Notes under the pieces: model-generated
The model's database searches: none
Seen by the model: the letters and a program-made list of their open reading frames with translations, nothing else
What the model was told of the DNA's origin: nothing
Assembly: GCF_002844275.1 (NCBI RefSeq)
Contig: NZ_NXGX01000005.1
Span: 434,001 to 498,000 of the forward strand
Direction: 5' to 3'
Length of the DNA: 64,000 nucleotides
Source: Thalassospira lohafexi
Lineage (GTDB): Bacteria; Pseudomonadota; Alphaproteobacteria; Rhodospirillales; Thalassospiraceae
Translations under genes and position numbers: made by a program
Shown: positions 28,425 through 35,801 of the stretch, in pieces
How positions within the stretch are numbered: position 1 is the stretch's first letter
Layout of the letters: every line of letters starts with the position of its first letter

Positions 28425-28867
28425 CCGACACAACCGACCGTCAACGCCACCTGATCGCGGCCTATAGTGCCTATTATGAAAATCTGTCGCCTGACACTGT
28501 CGATCAGTTATCAAGTATGGTGACGGCCGATTTCGCGTTCACAGATCCATTTACGACCGTGATCGGCCCCGACAAGGTTTGTGCCTATTTGGCCAAAACC
28601 TTTAGCGAAACCGAAAACCCGAAATTTGATGTCACACACACGGCCTTTGACGGCGACATGGCCTTTCTGCGCTGGACATTTAGCGCAAGAATGCGGGTGA
28701 TTGGTCAGTGGGATATCACCGGGATGACAGCGCTAACATTCAATGAAGACAAGAGCTTACTAACATCGCATGTCGATCATTGGGATGCTTCGCAAAATTT
28801 CTATGCCAAAATCCCGGTACTGGGCTGGTTTATTCGGCGGCTTGCACGGCGGGTTGCGGCTTTGTAA
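28421..28867 (+). CDS. NTF2-like / SnoaL-like protein
   Basis: A 148-residue single-domain protein with the cone-shaped NTF2-like pattern: helix YSAYYENLSPDTVDQL, DFAFTDPFTTVIGPD, FLRWTFSARM and HVDHWDASQNFYAKIP. This fold appears in ketosteroid isomerase-like enzymes and in small-molecule-binding accessory proteins. No catalytic residues can be assigned. It starts within the SDR stop (ATGA) and its last 38 bases overlap the end of the convergent DUF3833 gene. Confidence 0.82.
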   Translation: MTDTTDRQRHLIAAYSAYYENLSPDTVDQLSSMVTADFAFTDPFTTVIGPDKVCAYLAKTFSETENPKFDVTHTAFDGDMAFLRWTFSARMRVIGQWDITGMTALTFNEDKSLLTSHVDHWDASQNFYAKIPVLGWFIRRLARRVAAL

Positions 28868-29378
28868 AGAACAGCGTCACTTCGCCAATCTCAAACCCCC
28901 ACTTTTTCACCCGGGCGCGGTTCACCAGAACGCCGTCGGGCTGCAAGAACATCCAGTCATCAAAACTGACCCGCCACGCCCCGTCACCGACTTTTAAATC
29001 CATGTCATATGACCAGTTAAGCGCATTGCCATACTGACTGCCGATGGCATCGCCAATAATGTCGTCAGCCTGACCCTGATAGGAATGATCGCCTGTTTTG
29101 CGAATGGTCCAGACGCGCTGGTCTTTTTCGCCGTCGTCATAGAGAAACCGCTCGTCGAGTGTCAGAACATCGTTTTCGATGGTCCCGGTAATGTCGACGG
29201 TAAATTGACGGCGCAATTTCCCAAACCGATCCTCAAAAATCCCCCAGGCCCGGCTTTCGCCTTCGAAATAGTCGAACACATCGAAGCGGGGTTGTTTTTG
29301 CGCAAAATCCTGCGGTTTCATCGACCCACATCCGGTTAGCACCACGATAAAAAACAGCACCATAGAATTTCGCAGCAT
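28830..29378 (-). CDS. DUF3833 family lipoprotein
   Basis: A 182-residue predicted outer-membrane or periplasmic lipoprotein. The signal peptide FFIVVLTGCGS carries a lipobox with the acylated Cys at residue 17. The body is beta-strand rich and matches DUF3833 (FEGESRAWGIFEDRFG and a tail with the pattern FDDWMFLQPDGVLVNRA, then VKKWGFEIGEVTLFF). Members co-occur with cfa-like and DUF1365 genes in proteobacteria; the biochemical role is unknown. AGGAGC lies just upstream of the ATG. It is the last gene of the five-gene unit that begins with the FAD oxidoreductase. Confidence 0.88.
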   Translation of the reverse strand: MLRNSMVLFFIVVLTGCGSMKPQDFAQKQPRFDVFDYFEGESRAWGIFEDRFGKLRRQFTVDITGTIENDVLTLDERFLYDDGEKDQRVWTIRKTGDHSYQGQADDIIGDAIGSQYGNALNWSYDMDLKVGDGAWRVSFDDWMFLQPDGVLVNRARVKKWGFEIGEVTLFFTKPQPAVQAAE

Positions 29379-29411
29379 CAGCTTGCTCCTGTTGTTTTTA
29401 AAGACCCAAGA

Positions 29412-30746
29412 TCAAACGTTGCGGCGTAACAGGCGCCGACGAATGGCAACCTGATGTGATGCGTCCAACGGAAAACCCCACATCATCCCGATTGCTCCTG
29501 CTTTCAATACGATAGGGATCACCGCATAGATCAGCACCAGAACAATCAATGCCAAAGAATTATCAGAACGCCCCTCGGTCAAACCAAACGCCCCCAGAAT
29601 GGGCAGGGCAATGCCCGCAGCCAACGCCATGGCAAGCTTGTTAGTCATGTTCCAAAGTGCGAACAAAAGGGCCGTGCGACGCTTACCAAACCGGAAGCGA
29701 TCCCAGTCATCAACATCCGCCTGAATGGCGGGTGGCAAGGCAAGATCTGCCCCCAATGCCGCCCCGGTAAAAATACAAATCACGGCAAAGCCAATCGCAT
29801 CACCGGCATCAAGCATAGGGACAAACATAAACGCCACGATCGCAAGCACCATTGCGGCACACCAGATACGGTGTTTCCCCATCCGGGCGGCCAAGACCAC
29901 CCACAGCGGAATGGCAAAGATGGCGGCAGCAAAATAAAGCAGGATCAGAAGGTTTTCGGTTTCCTGATCAAGTTTGAGGTAGTAGCGCACAAAAAGCGGG
30001 AAGCAGACCGCAGGCAACCCGGCCGCCAGACCATTGATCATCCATGCAGACAAAAGACGTACGAACAAACCGTTCTGACGCAGGCTTCTGATTCCAAGGC
30101 GCACTGTAACCTGAAGGCTGTCAGGGTTGCCGCCATCAGATGTTCTATGCTGCGCAACACGGTCAGGAACCCGCCAGATCATAAGGGCAATAAAGATCGC
30201 CCCAAGAATGATTGTCACGATGGCAAGCGTTTCGATTTCACCCGCCCGACTGGAATGGGTCATCACAACGGGTATTCCGCCCGCAAGGACAATGCCCAGC
30301 AATCCCGCCCCTTCTCGCATGGCGGTTATCGAGGTCCGTTTTTTATAATCACCGGAAAGATCTGCCCCCCATGCAAGATAGGGCACCTGAAACAAGGTCC
30401 AGCCGAGAAACAGGATACTGGCCCATAAGAACAAGTAACCCGCACTCGGGCTTGGCGGCGGTGTAAACAGGAACCAAAGCCCGATGCCCGCAACCACCGC
30501 ACCGATGCCAACCCATATTTTGCGTTGGCCACTACGGTCCGAAAGCCACCCCGCCAGCGGGTCTGTCATCATGTCGATAATGCGCACCAACAATAAAACA
30601 GCACCCGTAATGCCAAGCCCAAGACCAAGATCGTCGCCATAGTAGCTTGGCAACAACACGTAAGCCGGAATTGTCGGCACGGCTGCCGCCATCGCCGGAA
30701 GTGCATATAAAACCGATGAAAGTCTACTGGTATCAGGATGGGGCAT
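29412..30746 (-). CDS. MFS transporter, GPH (MelB-like) family
   Basis: A 444-residue, 12-helix carrier of the glycoside-pentoside-hexuronide:cation symporter group. The N-terminal half has the motif DMMTDPLAGWLSDRSGQRK, which in MelB carries the cation-site aspartates. The C-terminal half has a partial repeat (ARMGKHRIW). The substrate is unknown. In this operon a lipid-related substrate, as in MFSD2-like relatives of the same superfamily, is conceivable but speculative. The ATG at 30746 overlaps the end of the upstream cfa-like gene by 14 bases; a TTG five codons earlier (30761) is also possible. Confidence 0.85.
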   Translation of the reverse strand: MPHPDTSRLSSVLYALPAMAAAVPTIPAYVLLPSYYGDDLGLGLGITGAVLLLVRIIDMMTDPLAGWLSDRSGQRKIWVGIGAVVAGIGLWFLFTPPPSPSAGYLFLWASILFLGWTLFQVPYLAWGADLSGDYKKRTSITAMREGAGLLGIVLAGGIPVVMTHSSRAGEIETLAIVTIILGAIFIALMIWRVPDRVAQHRTSDGGNPDSLQVTVRLGIRSLRQNGLFVRLLSAWMINGLAAGLPAVCFPLFVRYYLKLDQETENLLILLYFAAAIFAIPLWVVLAARMGKHRIWCAAMVLAIVAFMFVPMLDAGDAIGFAVICIFTGAALGADLALPPAIQADVDDWDRFRFGKRRTALLFALWNMTNKLAMALAAGIALPILGAFGLTEGRSDNSLALIVLVLIYAVIPIVLKAGAIGMMWGFPLDASHQVAIRRRLLRRNV

Positions 30747-32010
30747 TGTTGGGGTGCTCAATCACAAACAAACCAACGTTGATCGAACCCTGCTCGAACC
30801 CGGTTTCGCAGTAGGCGAGGTAATATTCCCACATGCGTTTAAACCGCTCGTCAAACCCCTGTTTGGAGATGTCCTGCCATGCGTGTTGGAAACGGCGCTG
30901 CCATTCTGCCAAGGTGCGGGCATAGGACTGGCCAAAGAATTCAGAATGTTGCAAATACAGACCGGCATCATTCACCGCTTTTACCAGTGCGGTCGGGGAC
31001 GGCAACATGCCGCCGGGGAAGATATAGCGCTGAATGAAATCAGCCCCCTTGCGGTAGGTTTCAAACCGGTCATCATCAATTGTGATGATCTGCAAAACCG
31101 CCTTGCCGCCGGGGCGCAGTCGTTTTCGGATCATGTCGAAATAGCTTGGCCAGTGTTCTTCGCCAACGGCCTCAAACATCTCAATCGAAACGATTTTATC
31201 GAATTTTCCTTCCTGCTCACGGTAATCGCGCAGGACAATGTTTGTGCGGTCATTAAGCCCCTGCATCAAAAGACGGCGGCGGGCATAGGCATGCTGTTCG
31301 TTCGATAAGGTCAAACCGGTCACATTGCAGCGGTATTTCGCCGCTGCCAGTTCGGCAAACCCACCCCAGCCACAACCAACTTCAAGTACAGTTTCACCCG
31401 GTTGAAGACGCGCCAAATCGCAAATACGTTCGTATTTCGCATCCTGGGATGCTTCAAGCGTCATGTCGGATTTCGTGGAATAGCCAGACGAATAGGTCAT
31501 GCCCGGATCAAGCCACGCCTCATAAAACCGGTTGCCCAGATCGTAGTGATAGGAAATGTTGCGTTTTGAGCCTTCAAGCGTGTTGCTGTTGCGTAAATGG
31601 CCTAGGCGGGCAATCGTGCGCGACAAGAAACCACCCGCAAGCCGGGCCTGAACGATGGCCTCATTGAGCATCGCAACACGCATCAGACGGGTAATGTCCG
31701 GGCTGCTCCAGCCACCATCCATGTAAGCCTCGGCAAAGGCAACGTCACCCCCCGTTGCCAACCGGCGCAGAGCATCCCAACGGTGGACCTGAATAACGGC
31801 CTGAAGGTCGGTTTCCTGTTCGCCGGTAAAATGCAGACTTTCACCATCTGGCAAAATGGTCGTCAGTCGACCGTAATGCAGATGCGCAAGAACATGGCGT
31901 AGCATCGATTTCAAAATACTGCGACTGCCCGTCATGCTGCCAAGCATCGGGACGAGACGATCACGCAGGGGATTACCAAAAACAGAAGCAGTACGATTGC
32001 GGTTGGGCAT
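30733..32010 (-). CDS. Cyclopropane-fatty-acyl-phospholipid synthase family methyltransferase
   Basis: A 425-residue SAM-dependent enzyme of the Cfa family, acting on double bonds of phospholipid acyl chains. The SAM motif is LEVGCGWGGFAELAA at about residues 200-214. Other family features are the substrate loop SYHYDLGNRFYEAWLD, MTYSSGY, SIEMFEAVGEEHWPSYF and DFIQRYIFPGGMLPS. Products in the family include cyclopropane and methyl-branched chains, and sequence does not decide which. AGGAAAG precedes the start. It follows DUF1365 by 6 bases in the operon with the FAD oxidoreductase. Confidence 0.92.
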   Translation of the reverse strand: MPNRNRTASVFGNPLRDRLVPMLGSMTGSRSILKSMLRHVLAHLHYGRLTTILPDGESLHFTGEQETDLQAVIQVHRWDALRRLATGGDVAFAEAYMDGGWSSPDITRLMRVAMLNEAIVQARLAGGFLSRTIARLGHLRNSNTLEGSKRNISYHYDLGNRFYEAWLDPGMTYSSGYSTKSDMTLEASQDAKYERICDLARLQPGETVLEVGCGWGGFAELAAAKYRCNVTGLTLSNEQHAYARRRLLMQGLNDRTNIVLRDYREQEGKFDKIVSIEMFEAVGEEHWPSYFDMIRKRLRPGGKAVLQIITIDDDRFETYRKGADFIQRYIFPGGMLPSPTALVKAVNDAGLYLQHSEFFGQSYARTLAEWQRRFQHAWQDISKQGFDERFKRMWEYYLAYCETGFEQGSINVGLFVIEHPNNAPS

Positions 32011-32016
32011 TTCTTG

Positions 32017-32862
32017 TTATCTCTTTCCTGCTTGGGCCGCCTTCGTCCCAGTTGCCAGCACGTATGTCACCGGATGTGATGGTGGGGCTGGTCGTTTGTG
32101 GAATGTCATCCCTTTGCGCCACAGAAGGAGGGCCTCCCAATGGATTCCCGCGACAACTTTTAATGTCATCAGCGGATAGCGGATGAACGCTCCTAATAGT
32201 TTACGGTCAGACAATTCATTTCGATCACCCGCAAACACCGCATTTAGAAACGCCCCCTTGGCATCGGTTTCGCGAATACCAAGGGCAACATTGTCACCCG
32301 GCATACGAATGCGGAAATGATAATCGGCCTCCATATCGATAAAGGGCGATACATAAAATCCCTTGGCACAGGACTGACGAAGCACACCTTTTTTATCGAT
32401 ATCGTTTTCCCCGACCGGGATCAGATAGCTATGACGATCACCAAAGGTGTTTGACACTTCATAGATCACGGCCCCCACCGATCCATCAGACCGGTGACAA
32501 AAGTAAACAGACAGCGGATTAAACACGAACCCCAGCAATCGCGGATAACACAGCAACTCGATCTTGTGCGCGCAACCGCCCAGATCATTGGCGGTTAAAA
32601 CCGTCTCAAGCCGGGTGCGCAAATCGGTTTTCGCGCCTGCTGCTGTGCCGCCGCCTTTGATGCTGCCATGATCGCTATCGTGAAATGAAAACAAGTTGAA
32701 CCGATTACGGCTGAACAATCGAAGTCGTGCCGCGATATCGTCGATTTCATCAAGATCAAGCAGGAAGGAAAACACCCGATACCGCAATTTATGCTTTTTG
32801 GGGCGCAGGCGGTGATGGGTGACGACACCCTCATATAAGGCAGAGGCAAATTTTTGTGTCAT
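32017..32862 (-). CDS. DUF1365 domain-containing protein
   Basis: A 281-residue DUF1365 protein, a family almost always found next to an FAD amine-oxidase-like gene and a cfa-like gene. Conserved stretches include YEGVVTHHRLRPKKHKLRYR, NPLSVYFCHRSDGSV, EVSNTFGDRHSYLI and KGFYVSPFIDMEADYHFRI. Its stop is 6 bases from cfa and its start overlaps the upstream FAD oxidoreductase by 4 bases. Published work on furan fatty acids in Rhodobacter implicates genes of this neighbourhood in acyl-chain desaturation and oxygenation. I cannot assign the exact step from sequence. Confidence 0.9.
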   Translation of the reverse strand: MTQKFASALYEGVVTHHRLRPKKHKLRYRVFSFLLDLDEIDDIAARLRLFSRNRFNLFSFHDSDHGSIKGGGTAAGAKTDLRTRLETVLTANDLGGCAHKIELLCYPRLLGFVFNPLSVYFCHRSDGSVGAVIYEVSNTFGDRHSYLIPVGENDIDKKGVLRQSCAKGFYVSPFIDMEADYHFRIRMPGDNVALGIRETDAKGAFLNAVFAGDRNELSDRKLLGAFIRYPLMTLKVVAGIHWEALLLWRKGMTFHKRPAPPSHPVTYVLATGTKAAQAGKR

Positions 32863-34202
32863 GCGGCCTCGCTGCCTTGCACAGGGGCGCGTTCGGTAAC
32901 GTGAATGCGCCCGCTTTCATTTTCGACCGTCCAGGGGCGGCGCACGTTACCAAGGGCCTCGGCAACCGCAAGGCCCGCCTGAAGGCCATCTTCATGGAAG
33001 CCATAGCCAAAGTAACTGCCGCAATACCAGATGTTATCCACCCCCTGTATCGACCAAAGGTCTTTCTGGGCGGCCATCGCACCGGCATCAAACAACGGAT
33101 GATCATACAGGAAAGACCGGATGACACTTCCGTCACGCGGATGCTGGGCCGGGTTCAGTGTGACGAAAAGCGGTTTTGCATCATCAAGATGCTGTAAACG
33201 GTTCATCCAATAGGTCACGCAGACTTTTTGTTCACCATCCTGTTCTTCAGCCAGATAGTTCCAGCTTGACCAAACCTTGTGATTTTGTGGCATCAGGCTT
33301 TCATCATCATGCAGGATCGCCAGATTACGTTCGTACTTGAAGGCCGACAGTAACCCACGCACCCGAGGGTCCGGGGCATCTTGCAGTGCAAGTGCCTGGT
33401 CACCGTGGCAGGCTAGAACAACGTGGTCATATTCATCACGTTTGCCGTATCGGTCTTCGACATATGCCCCGCCCGATGCGGTGCGCCCGACCTTTGCAAT
33501 TGCACGATCAAGAACAACACCGCCGGAAATACCAGCGGTCATGCGTTTTACATATTCACGCGATCCACCAACAACCGTGCGCCATTGCGGGCGGTCCTTG
33601 ATTTGCAGAAGCCCATGATTTTGGCAAAACCGCACGAAAGCCGCGAGCGGATAGGCCATCATGGTATCAACCGGGGTTGACCAGATCGCGGCCCCCATTG
33701 GCAAAAGGTGATCGTTGATGAAGGACTGCGAGTACTTATTGTCACGCAGATAATCGCCAAGACTGGTTGTTTCTGCGGTGCCATCCTCAAGTGCGGCCGG
33801 GGCTTCACGGTAAAACCGTAAAATGTCACGCACCATTTTCCAGAAACGCGGGCGCAGAATGTTGCGTTTTTGCGCAAATAGCGCGGCCAAATCTGCCCCG
33901 CCATATTCAAGGCCGCCATTATCCATGGAGGCGGCAAACGACATATCGGTTTCTGTCGTTTTCACATCAAGATAATCAAACAATGCGCAAAGATTGGGGT
34001 AGCAACGGGTGTTATAAACAATGAAACCGGTATCAACCGGCGTATCCCCGGCATCAACAGTGTTGGAATGGCCGCCAGGGCGGTCATCCTTTTCATATAA
34101 CGTCACATTATGGGACTGGCTTAACAGCCACGCGGCGGAAAGCCCGGATATACCCGACCCGACAACCGCTATATTTAGTTTCCCCGACGTGACGTTGTTC
34201 AT
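32859..34202 (-). CDS. FAD-dependent amine-oxidase-like oxidoreductase
   Basis: A 447-residue flavoprotein with an N-terminal dinucleotide-binding motif (VVGSGISGLSAAWLLS), followed by the second FAD motif YEKDDRPGGHSNTV and VDTGFIVYN. It belongs to the NAD/FAD-binding amine-oxidase-like group that pairs with DUF1365 and Cfa. In Rhodobacter a member of this cluster is a fatty-acyl desaturase of the furan fatty acid route; by analogy this protein may dehydrogenate a methylated acyl chain, which is inference. It is the first gene of its operon, 37 bases or so after the predicted start of a TGATCC promoter. Confidence 0.88.
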   Translation of the reverse strand: MNNVTSGKLNIAVVGSGISGLSAAWLLSQSHNVTLYEKDDRPGGHSNTVDAGDTPVDTGFIVYNTRCYPNLCALFDYLDVKTTETDMSFAASMDNGGLEYGGADLAALFAQKRNILRPRFWKMVRDILRFYREAPAALEDGTAETTSLGDYLRDNKYSQSFINDHLLPMGAAIWSTPVDTMMAYPLAAFVRFCQNHGLLQIKDRPQWRTVVGGSREYVKRMTAGISGGVVLDRAIAKVGRTASGGAYVEDRYGKRDEYDHVVLACHGDQALALQDAPDPRVRGLLSAFKYERNLAILHDDESLMPQNHKVWSSWNYLAEEQDGEQKVCVTYWMNRLQHLDDAKPLFVTLNPAQHPRDGSVIRSFLYDHPLFDAGAMAAQKDLWSIQGVDNIWYCGSYFGYGFHEDGLQAGLAVAEALGNVRRPWTVENESGRIHVTERAPVQGSEAA

Positions 34203-34245
34203 ATGCGTTTGGCCCGCTTGCAGTGTTATGATTAAAACTACATAT

Positions 34246-34274
34246 AACTACGCAAGAGACCAAGTTCTGGATCA
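34246..34274 (-). promoter_or_regulatory. Candidate RpoE/ECF promoter for the FAD-DUF1365-cfa-MFS-DUF3833 operon
   Basis: On the minus strand TGATCC (34274 down to 34269), 18 bases, then TAGTT (34250 down to 34246). It faces away from the sigma factor gene and lies 44 bases before the FAD oxidoreductase start. The -35 word and spacing equal those of the other two candidate sites; the -10 word agrees only at TA. Confidence 0.6.
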
Positions 34275-34333
34275 CTTGTTCGTTTGCCTCAACCAAGTTT
34301 GTAAGTGACTGGCAAAAAACGTATAATTCGCAG

Positions 34334-34362
34334 TGATCCGATAGTTCGCGGCCGCCGTAAGA
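34334..34362 (+). promoter_or_regulatory. Candidate autoregulated ECF promoter upstream of the sigma factor gene
   Basis: TGATCC (34334-34339), 18 bases, then TAAGA (34358-34362). This agrees with the -35/-10 words I recall for the Rhodobacter sphaeroides RpoE promoter. The expected transcription start is near 34369, which rules out translation from the ATG cluster at 34369-34378 and favours the ATG at 34417. Confidence 0.7.
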
Positions 34363-34416
34363 TTTTGCATGATGAACATGATCTTGGCGCGGCCCCAAGG
34401 GGGACCTGAAACCAGA

Positions 34417-35007
34417 ATGAGCGGCACCGTTACCAAACGCCCCGGTCCGGCCGACCCGGCCGAGGCAAAAAAATGTGCCGATTGGATCGTTTCCGTTGCG
34501 GCAATACGTGACCGGGAGGCGTTTGCGCGTCTGTTCGCGCATTTTGCCCCACGGGTGAAAGCGTACATGTTCCGGTTTGGTGGCAATTCCGAAACCGCCG
34601 AAGAACTGGCTCAGGAAGCAATGATGCAGGTTTGGCGTAAAGCACACCTGTTTGATCCTTCAAAGGCCGCCGCAAGTACATGGATCTTCACAATCGCCAG
34701 GAACCTTCGCATTGACAGGTTCCGGCAACGCAAACATATCGAGGTTGATGATTCTGACACGGCATTGATTGTTGATACGGACCCGCTGGCAGACGAAGTT
34801 GTCAGCCGTGATGAGCACGCGGTCCTTGTTAAAGCTGCAATGGAAGAATTACCAACCGACCAAAAGATCGTTGTTGAATTGTCGTTTTTTGAAGATTGCT
34901 CGCACAGCGAAATTGCTGAACGCCTTGATATCCCGCTCGGAACGGTAAAATCCCGATTGCGGTTGGCTCTTGGCAAGATGCGTGGCGGACTGGAAGATCT
35001 CGCATGA
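34417..35007 (+). CDS. rpoE: ECF sigma factor of the RpoE (singlet oxygen) type
   Basis: A 196-residue sigma-70 family factor with regions 2 and 4 only. Region 2 covers EELAQEAMMQVWRKAHLFDP and TWIFTIARNLRIDRFRQR; region 4 covers LPTDQKIVVELSFFEDCSH and the recognition helix IPLGTVKSRLRLALGKM. Pairing with a ChrR-type anti-sigma gene (4-base overlap) places it with the ECF11/RpoE group that responds to singlet oxygen. AAGGGGGA lies upstream of the ATG at 34417, although the spacing is rather long. In-frame ATGs at 34369-34378 fall at the predicted transcription start. The gene symbol follows the Rhodobacter usage. Confidence 0.88.
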   Translation: MSGTVTKRPGPADPAEAKKCADWIVSVAAIRDREAFARLFAHFAPRVKAYMFRFGGNSETAEELAQEAMMQVWRKAHLFDPSKAAASTWIFTIARNLRIDRFRQRKHIEVDDSDTALIVDTDPLADEVVSRDEHAVLVKAAMEELPTDQKIVVELSFFEDCSHSEIAERLDIPLGTVKSRLRLALGKMRGGLEDLA

Positions 35008-35708
35008 ATATTAAACATCATCCAACAGACCAAACCTTGATGGATTACGCCAGTGGCACGATGTCGCAGGCGATGGAACTTCTTGTGGCAACGCACATGA
35101 CCGTGTGTCCGCACTGCCGCGACAAAGTTGCCGAATTTGAAACCATGGGCGGGGCTGTTCTTGAAAATGTGACCCGCATGGAAATGGCCGATCATTCGCT
35201 TGATCACGTGATGGCAATGCTCGAACGTGAAACCGCCAATGAAAACCCGGCAGTGCAAGAATTACCAATGACGCGCAGGATTGCCGTTGGGGAAAGCATC
35301 ACCGGCAGTGCCATGCCGTCCATCCCCACTCCGTTGGTCAAATTTTTGCCTGACAACGTGCTGTCGCTTGAAGATGTGCCGTGGAAGACGCTTGCACCGG
35401 GTGTTAAGCATTTTCAGCTGAAGTCGGTCGAAAGCAAAGGCACGGTACGCCTGATGAAAATCGCACCCGGCGTTTCGATCCCTGACCATGGCCATCACGG
35501 TCATGAAATGACTTTGCTGCTTAAAGGGTCCTATATCGATGATATCGGGCGGTTCCGGGCGGGTGATGTGGCCGATCTGGATGATGATGTTGATCATCAA
35601 CCGATTGCCGATACTGCCGAAGAATGCATTTGCCTGATTGCCACCGATGCCCCAATGAAATTCAGCGGGTTTTTGCCAAAATTGCTACAACCTTTCTTTG
35701 GCATTTAA
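35004..35708 (+). CDS. chrR: ChrR-type anti-sigma factor with cupin domain
   Basis: A 234-residue zinc anti-sigma factor. The N-terminal ASD starts NIKHHPTDQTLMDYASGTM and holds the zinc ligands His6 and the HMTVCPHC cluster (His-x3-Cys-x2-Cys). The C-terminal cupin domain (about 110-225) has the metal-binding HGHHGHEMTLLLKG and a later His in DVDHQPIAD. In Rhodobacter the ASD sequesters RpoE and the cupin domain is needed for singlet oxygen sensing. The ATGA overlap with the sigma gene implies coupled synthesis. Confidence 0.92.
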   Translation: MNIKHHPTDQTLMDYASGTMSQAMELLVATHMTVCPHCRDKVAEFETMGGAVLENVTRMEMADHSLDHVMAMLERETANENPAVQELPMTRRIAVGESITGSAMPSIPTPLVKFLPDNVLSLEDVPWKTLAPGVKHFQLKSVESKGTVRLMKIAPGVSIPDHGHHGHEMTLLLKGSYIDDIGRFRAGDVADLDDDVDHQPIADTAEECICLIATDAPMKFSGFLPKLLQPFFGI

Positions 35709-35744
35709 GGCACGATTACCAAATCCAACTGCGTCCCAACGCAG

Positions 35745-35784
35745 AAAGCCCCGTTGGCAAACTTGCCAACGGGGCTTTTGTTTT
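35745..35784. terminator. Bidirectional terminator between chrR and rlmJ
   Basis: Sixteen-base arms (35745-35760 with 35763-35778) around a 2-base spacer, flanked by A and T runs on the two sides, serve both convergent genes. Confidence 0.88.
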
Positions 35785-35801
35785 AAAGCATGTTTACGAT
35801 T

